Shown here: piece by piece, positions 25,601-38,560 of the stretch
How the letters are laid out: every line of letters starts with the position of its first letter
Position numbering within the stretch: the stretch's first letter is position 1
From: Opisthorchis felineus
Lineage: Eukaryota; Platyhelminthes; Trematoda; Opisthorchiida; Opisthorchiidae
Direction of reading: 5' to 3'
DNA: 64,000 bases
NCBI GenBank assembly: GCA_004794785.1
Contig: SJOL01005899.1
Span: 323,119 to 387,118, forward strand
Notes under the pieces: model-generated
The model's database searches: none
Told to the model about the DNA's origin: nothing
The model's input: only the letters and a program-made list of their open reading frames with translations
Position numbers and translations under genes: made by a program

Positions 25601-27076
25601 ATCACTGTTCGCATAAGTGAATACCGTCTGTAACAACAAAACACGCAGCTGTAAAATTTACCACTGCCTTTTCACACCACCTAAAACTTTCCCACAACCG
25701 ACTTGTTGGTGAATGAAGGGTAAGAATTAACCCTGATGGGAATTCTGGGACCAGACCTACACGATGACCCCCTGATGTATGTTGTACAACATATTTCTTC
25801 ACCTGGTGCGTAGTCTCCATTGGATCTAGCTGAAACATTAAGCGATATCTGTACAGCACATTCAATTGACGAATTTCGCAAACGAGGGGCTCAGGGAACA
25901 CCAGGGCTCAACACCAGTCTAGTTAACAAATTAATCTGTGTCACAAAGTAAGCACAGAGTTGTGTTCCAGTAGGAGATTAGCTGGGTGGAATTTCAGAGG
26001 CTAGGTCCATGGGAGCAGTCCCAAGTAGGGCGAAACTGGTAATGGGATGTTTTTATGAATCGTACTGAGACGACGTCATTCTTACACCGACACTAAAGCA
26101 ATACCACACACAACTTTAAGGTAGTTTTCACTGGGAAGATAAGGTTATTTCAGCCGCAACTTAAAGATTCCGCCGGCTGAAAGTGTGAACTTGTCTGTGG
26201 AAAATTAATTACCATTTTTTCTAGGTGAACCAGGATTGATTTGTTACATGACAATGATTTCGAAGAAGTCCTATCTGTTTGCCTCGATGTATAAAGGATG
26301 CTAGATTGTATAACGGTGCTTAAGGGAAATGAAAATGGATTTTGGATGTTGTCGGTTGATCTATCGAAATATGCCACCATGATAACGGAGAGACGGAACG
26401 TTACCCAATAGCGGTTTTCCACGGCTTAGAATAGTGTAGGTTACTTGTGATGGCAAGCAAAGGGTGGATGATTGTTCTGGAACGTCTTATTGGTTGATGT
26501 AGTTTGCGAAGTAAATACTGAAGTGAAGGTTGTCCATAAAGTTGATGTTATGCTTCCTATTTCAACTACATGCAGGTGAAACAAAAAGCTAGAGATCTAG
26601 ACCAATCAGAATTGGGTAGCAAATGTGTAAATATCCTGTCTCGGTTTTTAAGTATGGGTGTTTATCTCCAGCAAACGTTTAAATTATAGGCTCAGAAAGC
26701 CAAATAACGCTTTGGAAACGTTACTGAGTACTGAACTTTTAACGAAACACACAACGACGACCCCAAACCCAAAGAGCAATGTAAGGTCATCTGCTGGGGG
26801 AAGTTGGTACACAGTACAGGACGTAACACACACAACTGAGCCACATTACATGTGGATCTAGCCGACCATTCATTTCATTGCAGTAATACTGTTTAATCGA
26901 CTGACTCTCCTGGGAACACTGACCCAGAGGCGTCTTCTATCTCATCATATCTGGGCAGCACAAAGAAAGCCTCTGGATTAGAGTCATGAACCTAGACTTT
27001 TTTATTACTTTACAGGGTGCGAACTCTAAGTGAGAAAAGTTTTCTGTTTTTCCTAATTTCTTACGTTCCCATTTAG
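22691..27076 (+). other. FSIP1 intron, 4.4 kb
   Basis: From GTGAGA to a CCCATTTAG acceptor. It contains the possible micro-exon at 26576-26626. Several 90-100 codon open stretches near 25300-25900 on both strands have no recognisable family and no convincing splice context. No mobile element is recognised. Confidence 0.45.
26576..26626 (+). CDS. Possible FSIP1 micro-exon
   Basis: Seventeen codons (VKQKARDLDQSELGSKC) follow a good acceptor, CTATTTCAACTACATGCAG, and precede GTAAAT, a moderate donor. Both ends are phase 0, so including it leaves the flanking FSIP1 exons in frame. The sequence is charged and helical, as expected for the linker between the two EID coiled-coil motifs. It has no diagnostic FSIP1 residues and could be a chance combination of splice-like sites. 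RNA evidence would be decisive. Confidence 0.3.
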
Positions 27077-27205
27077 GAGAGAAAAACCATACTCGAATCA
27101 GACGGAGCGCTTTTTTACGAGATGGACGGCATCGAGAAAGAATTGGTACGTTTGCGAGAAATTGACCAGAAGTTGCAGTCAGTGAGAGAAAAGGATTGTG
27201 AACAG
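27077..27205 (+). CDS. FSIP1: FSIP1 exon with second LREIDQKL coiled coil
   Basis: A 129-nt, 43-codon exon, phase 0 to 0, after TTCCCATTTAG and before GTGGGG. It reads ERKTILES...IEKELVRLREIDQKLQSVRE and ends DCEQ. Vertebrate FSIP1 has GEKIL followed about 12 residues later by LHNRLREIDEKLKMMKEN. The spacing of the IL pair to the RLREID-x-KL block is the same. This is the single most diagnostic match for the gene assignment. The segment should form a parallel or antiparallel coiled coil. The frame is uninterrupted. Confidence 0.85.
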
Positions 27206-28122
27206 GTGGGGATAATTTTGATTGCCCATCTTCTGAATAAGACCCAAACTGTTGCATTTTTTGGCCCAAAGAGAATGTGGTTTGATGTTATAATCCAATG
27301 AGGTAGAATGCGAAACACCGTTTTCGGTAAAGCGGAAAATTCATTGCTAAAAAACTAAGTTCCTCGTTTTAGCCCGCCTTCGGTGCACATGACGAAATCA
27401 ATAGGTCATCGCTAGTGAGAATGCGTATGTTGTACGCTTTCATAGGCTTGAGGAAGTGCGTCAGTTATATGACGACTCAACATATGCAGACTGCATCAAG
27501 CTTGCTATCCCTGTATCAAATCATACACCAAACCACAATCTACGAATCCTCAATAATTAGCTGTTTAGGCTCCACTTGATATTCGGTTCATTTCCCGTAT
27601 CAGGTGCAGTGTACAGCCTAGGAATACCTCCTTTCCGTTTATTTTCGAATTCTGCTGAACTCTTGGTAACCTTATTTCTTAGTAATATTGGTATGCATGC
27701 AGCTCTGTGACACAGACGGACACACTGGTCTTGGGAGAGGGTGGAACAATAGTGAACAGATGTGCCTGTCTCGTCGCTATGGGTACAAACAGCGATATCA
27801 GCCAGTGGTAGACTCTCGTGAACACAATCCTTCTGTTCCGTTCTCCCCAATCAGTCTGGACTAATTTCTGAGTGGCAACTCAAAGCAGTTGAGGGATTTT
27901 ACTGGGCTGATGCGGGCATCAGCTCACTGGAACTCGTAACCGATACCAAAAACCTGGTTACTCGCGGACAGCAGCAGAATTGTTAGAACCTGAGTCGGCA
28001 TCACTTAGATGGACAAGCAGTTTATTTAGGTGTCCTGTTCATGGACAGATCACGCCAGAGAGAAAGCATACGTGAGGTTTTCGTTCTGTTCTCAACCTAT
28101 TTTGCTCTATTTCCCGTTTTAG
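27206..28122 (+). other. FSIP1 last intron
   Basis: About 0.9 kb from GTGGGG to a TTTCCCGTTTTAG acceptor. A 97-codon antisense open stretch at 27557-27850 has no family resemblance. Nothing else is seen. Confidence 0.5.
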
Positions 28123-28251
28123 CATATCGCAAGCGGACACACCCCTCCTCCCAAAAACATTCTGAGACGCTCAAAAGCCCTGCGCACGTGTGAAAAACAA
28201 CAGGAACTAAATGATTACTTTAGTAAGGCACTACAAATGCAATCCAGATGA
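28123..28251 (+). CDS. FSIP1: FSIP1 terminal coding exon
   Basis: 42 codons and a TGA after a strong acceptor (CTATTTCCCGTTTTAG), entering in phase 0. It reads HIASGHTPPPKNILRRSKAL, then a charged stretch, and ends DYFSKALQMQSR-stop. Vertebrate FSIP1 has near its C-terminus a DYFMSKTLGIGR block, which this DYFSKALQMQSR matches in type and position. The flatworm protein stops right after it, so it lacks the vertebrate C-terminal extension. With the other exons the visible protein is about 365 residues, versus roughly 580 for the human protein. The N-terminus is missing from the window. Confidence 0.82.
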   Translation, partial: HIASGHTPPPKNILRRSKALRTCEKQQELNDYFSKALQMQSR

Positions 28252-31200
28252 AGGAGCCTGAGTGAGAACACGATGGATTTAATTGCTCTTAATATGTTAT
28301 TCAAGATTTTACTAAATCATGCAAAACAGTCCGTCTTATTGGGGAACTCAGAGAGACTGATTTCCAATATATCTACTGTGGATCAGTGCTTTTTAGCTGT
28401 TATTGTGATTTAACTGGTTGATACAGCCTTGGTTGTTTGGATTTCCTCTACCGTTGAGGAGAACGAAGTAAATTGGTCATAATACCCACATTGTTACGCC
28501 CTTATAAATTCGACACTGTTGTGTTCGACACTGTACATAACAGACGATGCTGGTCGCAGATCCCTGGTCCTGATCGCAGATAAATAAAACCGTCCAGTTC
28601 CTACCCCTAACTGTTATAGGTTTCCGGCGTCTGGATATACTTTAGTGAATGCAGGTGTCATAAAACTCTCAACTGAAGTCGAATCTTGAAATTTGTGATT
28701 ATAAGACCCATACTGTGAGTATCCAGCTATGTCCTCCGCTTTCTAGCTCTAGGTTTTCATTATCATGTAAGCGAACCCATAAGCTAGAGTTACTCTACAA
28801 GCTGTGGACTGGTCGAAACAAATTGTGGTGACACTCGACACTTGTTTACGAGATGTGTTGGGAGATTAAACATATTAGTCATTGATGAACATTTAAATGT
28901 TCCTCTTGTAAGAGCAAAGTTTCACTGATATGTGTAACTGTAACAAGTGACATAGGCCTATAGAGATTATATGGTGAAAACTGCCAACTTCCCAAATTGT
29001 TTTGTAGTTCAACAGTGAATGGAAACCAGTTGGGTAATAAAACCTAGGTCATACAGCTAGGAATTCCGTTAGTTTTATCGACACCAGTCGTTCCTGGTTG
29101 GTGATCCTACTGTCAAGGCTTACCCACTTTTGGTTTGTCGGAAACGCAAACTCTGAATCCGGTTATTGATGTTATTATTCGAGGTCAGTGTACTACCATT
29201 GTTCTAACATCGCTCGGGGTGCAGCTATGGTGTCCTCTGTTCCTGAGTGATGTGCGTGTGGTTATCCCGATGCCTATACTGACTGTCCACTAAGTGTTCC
29301 GGTTTTACTGATGGGTTGAAAGACCTATCAGCCCCTTTGGGTCCGGAAGCACCACAAGCCCTCTAAAGTTGCTGGGTTCTTGGTAGTGGAAGCGAGTTTT
29401 GTCGGAGGATTTTATTCAGAAAATGGCACAACAACTCACGAGTAACTCCCAGTCACTTAGGCACCCATGTATCGGCATGTGAGGGTAAACTCATTCACTG
29501 CTTGGTCCTTCTAACGGTCAGCGTGAGATGGATGTGCCGCTCACTTGCGCTATTTTACTTGTCAACTGACTCCGACGATGGAGAACACTGCTATACCACA
29601 GTGACGGCCGATGCAACCCTCTGTCCCAGAGGAGTTATCTTATTTGTCCCGAGTGTATGCAAGGTTTTCTTTGGCGGCGCTTTTACTTTTTTTACATTTT
29701 TCCTTATTTATACAGACTGAATAAACGATAATTTTGCCTTGCTCATTTTATTTCTTAGTGTCGTCGTTTCTGTTCTTTGCAACGTTAGACTTTTCTGACT
29801 GTTTACGTACTCTACCCGAGCTAGAACTAAGAAAATGCCGTGGGAACTTACCGCATCAAAAACGTTCAAATCTTAAATCCGATGTTTTTCGCGCATCCAG
29901 GAATTTCTCATTCACTGTCAACGCACAGAAAAATAATTCCGCCGTACTTGATGTATTCACTACATTTTCTCTACCCAGTGGGTTTTGACAGCACAGTAAA
30001 CTAACTCTGGATACAATATCCTAAGAGGTCGTGCATCGGAAGAAATAAGAAAGTAGTCTCAGGATTCTATTATTTTCCTTTGGGGGATAGGTTTTTTATC
30101 AGAAGGAAGCAAGTAACATCATGTTTATTAACTATATCACTGGATGGCTAAAGTGTTGACTGGGCGCTTAATTATGTTGATTTTACAGCATTGGCGGTCC
30201 GCAGGTAGACAAACCAGATACTACGGTATAAACTTACACCCATGTCCTAATTTCCTGTACTATGAAATGTCTTGGTGTTGTTAATGATATGTGTGTCAGA
30301 ATTTACAAACTAAAGCTAGTCTTCTGTGCTCGCATTCCTGACATTGTTAACAGAGTCTTAGGTATCTTACTCGTGATCATGGTGTGAGAAGCAGACAGAC
30401 AGACAGTAGATAGTTTACAAACGAAAAGCATAATACAGGCTTATATTTTCGATGCAGAATATTCACAGTTCGGACCACTCTTTCTACTCAAATTCTTCCC
30501 CACAACTGAGAAAGACTATTGGCAGCCTGAATCGCTTACCTCTACTTGATATCCAGTTGAACCGTACGACACCCTTAAAAATGCAAAATCATAAGTAAAT
30601 GTTTTGACTTGTATCATAAACTTAGCTTCAGGTTGTGCTTCTCTTGGGGGCTGATAATGACCCTGAAAGGTTAATACGTCGAGTTATTAATATGCTGAAG
30701 CTAGATTACATTGGTGGAGTTCTTGAGGCAATTCCAATAGCTTCAAGTGGTTTCCTTCCCTCATCTCCTTCGTGACAAACTTCTAGTAGCCTCACAGGGT
30801 TGTTGCAAACTTTTCGTCGTTAGTCGAAGAGACATCAGTAGTAAGTTAGGGTGAGACGTTGCTTCGTTTAGTAGGCTCTTCATCGAAGGTAAACGTGCCA
30901 ACCTTGAACTCTTCACTTCGTTTGACGAAACGCTTGCATCCAAAATACCAGGTTCAGAGGACAATTGAGTCATCCGCTTTGTAACGCACCAGTTAATATT
31001 TTGTTCCTTAACAGAACTTTAATGCCAAGTGACGCTCTCAAGTGAAACTCTCCGGTGTGCTGTTTTTTCCTATTGCAAGAAGTAGCTCAAATGGTCCCAC
31101 TGAAGAATGGTGTTCTGTTATTGAGGGAATCGACTTTGTCATCCGTACGAACAGGAACAGTAGACTTTTCTAAGACGAGGAGTGATTCCCATTACTAGGA

Positions 31201-34080
31201 GTTTCAGCGGTGCAGACTTGTCCTCTGCTGTGTACACTCCAGGAGATAACATTCCCCCCAACACCAGAGGTGATCCTTTCTTCCCCCTCAAACAGATGGT
31301 TTAATTCCTAAGAGGAAACACTTTATTGGAAATGCTCCTTGCCTTTGTTGGTTAGCCGTTGCATCGATTTCACCAACTTTGTCAGTAAATTCTCTCATCA
31401 CATCCTTGACGAGCACAGCCATAGTTGAAACATAAGGAGGTTCACAGTATTTGAAAGTTGTGACAGTTGGATACCTTTCGGGGCATCTAAACTGTAATGA
31501 CGAATGAAACAAAGCACGGCAAGTCGAGATTAATATAAGGTTTTATGCTGAATTACAGTCGTTACAGCATTGACCCAGTTTTCTCGTCAGATTGGATTGC
31601 ACTTCTATCTGTGGTCTACGCTAGTTTGACTTGGAGCAGTACTATTTTCCATCGAGTTTTTGTCTAGCCGTGGCTTGCAGTAATCCTCTTCGCAAAGCTT
31701 ATCGCACGAAATTTGGTTTTGGCGATCATATCTTAATCCGCATGGAATGTAACCCGTGTATTCACGTAGTCGCTAAAGCTATTATTAAGCTGTCTATCGC
31801 TTGCGGACTTTCTGAGAAAAGACTGATTAGCTGATAGGAGATATAGACAACAAACTTGGTCCAACAGTAAGCAGTACATTCCAATGCGACAAGCCGTTGT
31901 GAACATATTGTTAACCATATCATAACAGTACCCTTCCTGCTGTGGTTCGTTTTCGCATTCTTATTGGGACAAACTTTTCCGAAAATTTTTTTCCAAAGCT
32001 GGTCTACTCTCTTTGCCATTACACGAAGAAACTGATAGTCATGCGTGTAGCTTTTCGTAATGCTGTTTTACGGGGCACGGAACTAAGTTATTTTAGGCAG
32101 ACGTATCTGTACGGTCATTGCTGGTTAACGGAAAATTCGTGAGATCAACGGGGACTCGAGGGTTTGATGTCCATTTTCATGGACTGTGTCTTATTAAAAC
32201 CCATTAAACCAGCTTCTTAGCTTCATCGATTTGATCTGCCACTGCTTGAGTGACCGGGCAATGTCAACCCCGGAAATGTTTCATGTGTCATTCTCCTAGC
32301 TGAGGAGAGAAATTGTTCCGTAGTGAGGAGTAGTTGTGGTGCTTCAGATGAGGAAAGAGAGGATGCGGAAACAGGGGTCTGTGTTTTCAAACTCTCCCGG
32401 GTTATTTTGATTTCCATGTTCCACTGAATTCCAGAGGTTTTAACGCATGGTAGACGTTTTTGGATGAAGCAGTGACTAACTGTAATTTCACTCCTTTGGC
32501 TCATCTGACAGTCGTTGAAGTCATCTGGCCGCGGATGGTACCTCTACTGGAAGGTTGCTTACTGGTGTTGCTTACTGCCCGCTCCCTGTAGTGGTCTGGC
32601 TAGTGCTGATTTCTATGCAAAATAGTGGCTTATGCTTTACGCAGGTTTGGCTGCTGGACAGTGGCTTATGAGCATCAACCTAAATGCCACGCTGAAAACG
32701 TCTGAGATTCTCATGTTTCGATATTTAACAATAGGATTCTAACTGCGTTGTGAATGTTTTGCCAACCACAACGTCGGGAGCGACCCAACACACGTCTGAA
32801 TTTCCAACATCTCGGAATAGCATTTCTTTCTGCAGTCTATAGATGACGCGGGCCGTAGTCCAATATTTTTTTACCGATGGTGTCGCTAACGCCTCGAAAA
32901 CTTGTTCAGCTGTTTTCACCCGTTCACTTCTTTGGTAGCAAAGAATGAAACCGCAGAGGCTTTCTCAGTGCCAACTCTTAATGAACAGGAGGTTTCTTAT
33001 TCAAGTCTTTCTGATAAAACGCACGCGAAAGGCAAAGAGCATCCGTGCATGCACTAAAACGCCTACTGTCAAACCATTTTATTTTGCTACTAACAACTAT
33101 GCTCGAAAAAACGAGAGCAGGTCATCACGGATCTTTACACCAACAAAACCCCCAACTTATATAGATAGCACTCAATATGAATCGGCACTTTGGCAGACTA
33201 AGTAATCGTGTTAACTTATCACAAGTCTGCATGCTCATATCATCTTTCGCCGCACCCACCTGGTAAACTCAGATCAGTCGTCTCCATATAGTCTCCCTCA
33301 TTTGATAATTGCTGCGTTTGACCAGCAGCATAGTCTCAAACGAGCGAGGCTACTGGGAAACAATGTACCCGGGTATGGCAGGAAAGATGCAGTAAGATAT
33401 CATGAAGATGTGCTTATTAGCTTGCATCTTTGCAAGCAGTCATGGATGGCCTATTCTCGTTGTTTGCCAGCAGACTTGTTTTTCCATCACTTGTGCCGTC
33501 TTATCACTGCTGCAGTTGGAGCAATTTGTTTCAACATTAACTCATTCGTTGCCTTGCGCAATAAACTGCACCAACAGTTCCACAATTTAGGCGTGCTACT
33601 GCCTATATTATTGCGGTCAAGTTCAGAAAAAAACGTTAGCACTGTATTGGCATCTACTATCGCTAAGGCAACCTAAACATGTGTACTTGATGGAATCTCG
33701 CGGTGCAGTTACTGCAGTTTCAGTCTCAAGGATGCATGAAAACGACCACTTGGTGAAACTACAAGCGACTCTGGGATAAATGCGTTCGACGATTCCACAT
33801 CACCCAGACCACTGGTCTGATTCCAATGAAAGTTGAGAAGCAAAGGGTGGATATCGAAGGAAGAAAATTCGTGATCGATCAACCAGGTCGATGTGCGATC
33901 CACAAGTGGAGATGATGGAATGAGAAATTTCAAAGTAGCAAAAAACTTTTCAAAGGGTAGTGGGGCATTAAACTCGTTCACAATGACATGGGATCAACTA
34001 CAGGATGAGGCATATGAGGGACAATAGAATGAAAGTGACTGACAGTGGTCCGTCAGTGGATTGTATTTTGGAAAAACCTA
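28252..34080. other. Region without a confirmed gene downstream of FSIP1
   Basis: After the FSIP1 3' end I recognise no gene. A short AGAC tandem run lies near 30393-30410. Between 30761 and 32919 several 60-90 codon minus-strand open stretches look protein-like (Ser/Leu-rich at 30761-30973, 31288-31512, 32223-32504, 32725-32919), but consistent exon borders could not be built. They may be exons of an unidentified minus-strand gene or chance frames. Confidence 0.4.
28583..28588 (+). other. Candidate polyadenylation signal of FSIP1
   Basis: AATAAA lies 332 bases after the FSIP1 stop codon and is the first canonical signal downstream that I see. A T/G-rich stretch follows within 100 bases. This is a positional inference only. 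Confidence 0.35.
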
Positions 34081-34449
34081 TAGGTTAGACATGGTTTCGG
34101 CTGGTGACTGAATAAAGCGACAACGAATTACAAGAAAAATACATTGGATACTACAGAAACCAGCACCAAAACGCTCCCCCAACGCAAAATCCATCAGAGT
34201 ATTCCTTGACATTATTGTGCGGCCAGGCACGTTTTCCAAAACCCGTTGGTAAAGGAATTGAGGTGGGTTGCATGAGAGCGGTGGGCTAAGTGAGGATTGT
34301 CTGAAGCAGCAAACTTTCTTCTGTGGCTCAAGAGAATAGATGAAATTCTCAACCTGAGAGCAGACGTCGGGGAAGCAACCTGAATGAGCGACTCGGCTCT
34401 CGATAGGATTTTGAGGAGAGCAACATCGCGAATGTTGATAATTTGGGAA
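34081..34449 (-). CDS. Candidate exon of an unidentified minus-strand gene
   Basis: On the minus strand a pyrimidine-rich acceptor (TACTCTATTTGTTAG) is followed by 123 stop-free codons starting FPNYQH, in phase 0. The middle is Cys-rich and polar; later comes NPPQFLYQRVLENVPGRTIM and DFALGERFGAG. Possible donors (GTAGTA, GTAATT) lie near 34112-34165, so the true exon would be shorter than the open frame. I do not recognise the protein. Runs of this length occur a few times by chance in a window of this size, so support is weak and comes mainly from the acceptor and the protein-like composition. Confidence 0.2.
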
Positions 34450-37400
34450 CTAACAAATAGAGTACTATGATGGATACTTCTGATATTTTTGTCTATAATA
34501 TAAACTGTATCATTAAAATCCCACACTTTGGGGGCAATGATCTTTGAAAGCCAGTTGATCTGTTAATGATATTTGTAGACCACCTTAGCATTACATAGCG
34601 AATGCACCTTTAAACTTGTTCTACCAACGTGTTTCCCGACTACCAAACCATGGAATCGGAGACTAAAGGAAGATTTTAGGCTGGAACTGCTGTCTTTTTC
34701 TCCCCTATATTTCAACATCTGAGACTGTAATAATTGTATCATGCAATTCTCTGATTAACAGAAAATATCAGCGTGCAACCACCAACGTGGTAGATATACA
34801 TTCCGATAAACTGAGTAAAACAGTTCTCCTCGATCAAGCAAACTGACTAGTTTTCACCAGTCACATGCTAATCGAACTTGCATCTTTTTGATATCTTCGA
34901 ATGTTTGCTTTAGTAGTCTGGATGCTGAGCATTCTGAGTAAAATGAATGAAGTGACTGTACTGGTCAGTTTTTCTCTTTCTGCTAGGTGAGACTCACTTA
35001 GGGCTGTGCCCCCCTCCAGCCCGTTGACATGCTGCACATTGTCCATATCTGGTGAACACAACAAAAAAATGGGCCCTTCCTGGTTGTTCAACTAACAGAA
35101 GTACAGAAATAAAGATCAACAAAAATGCATTTCAAAGGGTTTACCTTGGACTCGGGTTTCTGTGTGACAGTGCTACTCATTGTTTTGTACACAACTGTTT
35201 CATCCACATTTTGATAGAATTGTTAAGATCCGTGGTGAATACAAGATGCTTTCGATGGCGAGTTGCGCGGTCTTTCTTTGAAATCTGTTTCAAACAGTCT
35301 ACCAATACAAATTCATTTAACTATAACCACACACTGGGCTTCAGAGATTGAAACAAGATTTTTGCACAGACTCATCTAATTCAGCTCAAATCTTTTGATC
35401 ACGTATTGTTTATTGTCTAATGAATGCACGTTAATTAAACGCACAAATGAAGGACGGTTCAGTCGGGAGGAAAAGTTCAACGCAGTGCAAACAGAAAAAG
35501 ACACTCCTATGTAAACTAAGTCCTCACCCTGAGATGGTTGCTCTCTCTGATCTAAACTACTCTTGGGAAAAAAACACGGACTGTGAACACCTGCATGCAC
35601 ATCGACTTTTGGTGGGTGTTAATGCAGTTACCTGACTTTGTTGTCCTCACGATGACTCGACTGATAGTCTGGCGCAGTCTTGTTATGACACGGTATCACA
35701 GCCTTTCTGCATATCATTAAACACCACTCGCCAAAAAACACACGAATATGGTTCACTGGTGGCATACATATCAACATGGATTGCACGAGCCAAAAAAGAC
35801 TTTAAAACAAACTCCCCCACTACAATTAAGCTCATTCCAACTAAGGTCCATTCCCCTGACATTTGGCTAAGGAATGACACCTGAGAGTCTACCCTAAACT
35901 TCCAAGAAAAGTTATTTTAAATGCTCACCAGGCACAAGCCCTTCCGCTTAACTAAGATCAAAATGTAAAACCCGTGAAATGGACGTTCTTACATTCCAGC
36001 ATAAAGTATCTTACTGAGTACCGATACCGCAGCTAAAATTTCGAGATTGGACATGGAACCGGTAACATTATTTTCATCTGTAAGACATACTATTAATACA
36101 ATCACCACCGCAGTGAACACCACATAAACGAAACAAACAAAAGTTCCATTTTCTGGACCAATCCTAAGAGTAAGGGGAGGTTTCAGTTGACCAAGCGAAA
36201 CAATGATCTGCTGTCACTACTGGCCTCTCCTAAGGTTTCGCCCTTAAAATAAGTGTCTGAAAAAGTGGACAATTTAGGAGTACCATCATGCAGAAATTTT
36301 GCCCAAAGTTTGGTTGTAAAAAAGTGTGCTCTCCGGAACTGTATAATGCATTGCAGCCCGACAAGATCCATGAAGAACTGTTCTTTAAAAGACACTTTTT
36401 TCTTGGTCCGCTGCCTATTCACTCAGCCATCGAATCCTTCAAAACAAGCGCATCCTCCGGAAGATCACACGCAATTGCTACCTTCACATGGTCTTAATAA
36501 CCAGGGGACAACAGCATTTTTGACAGTATATTAACAGGAACGACAACAGCTGGCCTGTTGACCATTTACGACTCAGTGTCATAGCACAAGCTGAATGGTC
36601 AGATTCTTTGTAGAAGTGGAAAATGGCGTTGGTCGTGAGGAATGCGGCTATCATCCTCCGGAACTTCCTCTCTCCGCAGGCACTATGCCTAAGAAGGATT
36701 ATTTTCAAATAGACCCTTGAAATATGTAGTGAAATATGAAATGGCCATCTCCATCCCAGAAGAGATCACTTCTGATCACACTCTCGGCTTCCAGCCGAAA
36801 AGAACTATAAACAGATCAAGAAACTTTACTTATGAATAAAAACTATCAAATATACTAAAAAACTATTTTCGGTATAATTTAGGAGTGACCTAGTATAAAT
36901 TCGCACTTTCCCAGCACATGAATTTGTTCTTTTTGAGTTATGCGAATATAAAATCAAAAATAGACACAAGTGCTGCACGATTGTGTTACATGACAAGCTT
37001 TAAAAGTTCGATTGCCCCGACTGATTAGGATTGTAGAAAAGAGATACACGGTTGTGGTCCTGATAGAAAAATGTGATCTAGCACGTCTACAGATAGTGTC
37101 GACACTGTAAGGCGGGTCGATATTCGTTTGCACATAGCTAACAGCCTTCAAAATTTTGAAGAAAAAGTCGCGAAATTACCATACAATGCAACCTTGCATC
37201 TTGTCGCACTTCACCTGATAGAGATTTTCAAAACACATATGAAGTATCAGAACCTCTAATTTCGGAAACTGAAGCCTTGGAAACTAATCTATTTAAGCCG
37301 AAGTTGGTAATGTTCTAGAAGCTACGTAGACAGATTCCGGAACTTGATACGAGGGGGTTTCATTTTGAAATCCATAAGATGAAGGAAATTCGGTAGAAGT

Positions 37401-38383
37401 CAGTTCACCCTGCAAGCAATAGCTGTTTGAATCGTGTCGAACTGACTTATTTCTCCATTTCTGTGTGGCAGCAAAAGCCACGGTGGGTGTAAACAAATGC
37501 ATAGATGTTAGCGGCGATCCCCAATGACGGCACTGAAGATGACAAAGGAGACGATACGAATGGGCGCTCACGTTGGGGACATTATGGTACACTTTCCCAT
37601 GGGAAGACCTTGAATGGGGCGATAATCCACAAAAGGAATAACCTTCCCTCGTGGGAAAGATTCAGCATATTAAACCTCCTGAGCAGGTGCCCTCTATTCG
37701 CGACAATAAAAGCCATAGAGTCGTGAACTCCTCTCCTCCGAACAAAAAATCATAAATGTTGGTCACTAATCTCCTGAGTAATTAGATGAGGAAATTTTGT
37801 TTTGCCGAGGTAAGGTGGTCCAGCAATAGCGGTTTTTCTAAGCCCCTCATTCACACTTATTTTCATTCTTTGGTCATTATCGCCTAACTTTCTCGACCAT
37901 ATGCACATCTGAATACAGTGTTGTGGCACACGCTGAACGTTATATTGCCGAAAACATGTCTTCATTACTACCGTTTTAGGAAAAGTTTGGTAGCAATCGA
38001 TAGACTTATTGCTGGGCAACCAGTTCATGTCCTTATAACTGGATTCGTTCAGTGTCATGGTATTGACAAATGCTTAGGTGAGTAGGGATTTGACCCAGTG
38101 GGCTATAATTGTTCATTGTCCGACGGTTTGGTCCTCAAAGCTACTCATCGGAGTAGCACCTCGACTAAGATGATTGCACTACGTCGGCTTATTATTACGT
38201 GTCATTCGAGTTGCGGAATCTCTTTGGATCTTTAAACCTGATGTTCATATTCAGCCCTGTGATTGCACTGGGGGGGGGGTTATCGGATCACACATTTACC
38301 AGATAATAAATACGCGTCCCAACGTGTTGCACACACCGAGTGAGGGGTGGAGCGAGTTAAGGGTCATCACACGAGTGCCAAGA

Positions 38384-38560
38384 TTTACAAACTAGCGACA
38401 TACACTCATTTGCAAACAAATTTGGTTTTTGCAACAGACTCACCCTGAACCCAGCTGAACCTCTCGTTTGTGATGTTCCAGACGAAACCGGTCGTGGGCT
38501 GTCGAAGAATTTTCAGCAACCTTATGAGTAGTGCATTACGTATTTACAAACTAGTTTATG
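38384..38560 (+). repeat. Dispersed repeat family copy
   Basis: Matches the units at 17637-18222 in order: CATACACTCATTTGCAAAC, AATTTGGTTTTTG, CAGACTCACCCTGAACC, CAGCTGAACCTCTCG, GTCGTGGGCTGTCGAAGA, TTTTCAGCAACCTTATGAGT and AGTGCATTACG. It contains GACGAAAC at 38481-38488 just before the GGGCTGTCGAAG block. It has one copy of the terminal block, not the inverted pair. Confidence 0.7.

Noticed and set aside
33709..33981. Protein-like 90-codon minus-strand frame
   Set aside because: The nearby strong acceptor (CATCCTGTAG) leads to early stops in all three frames, so no valid exon start was found; kept only as part of the cluster finding.
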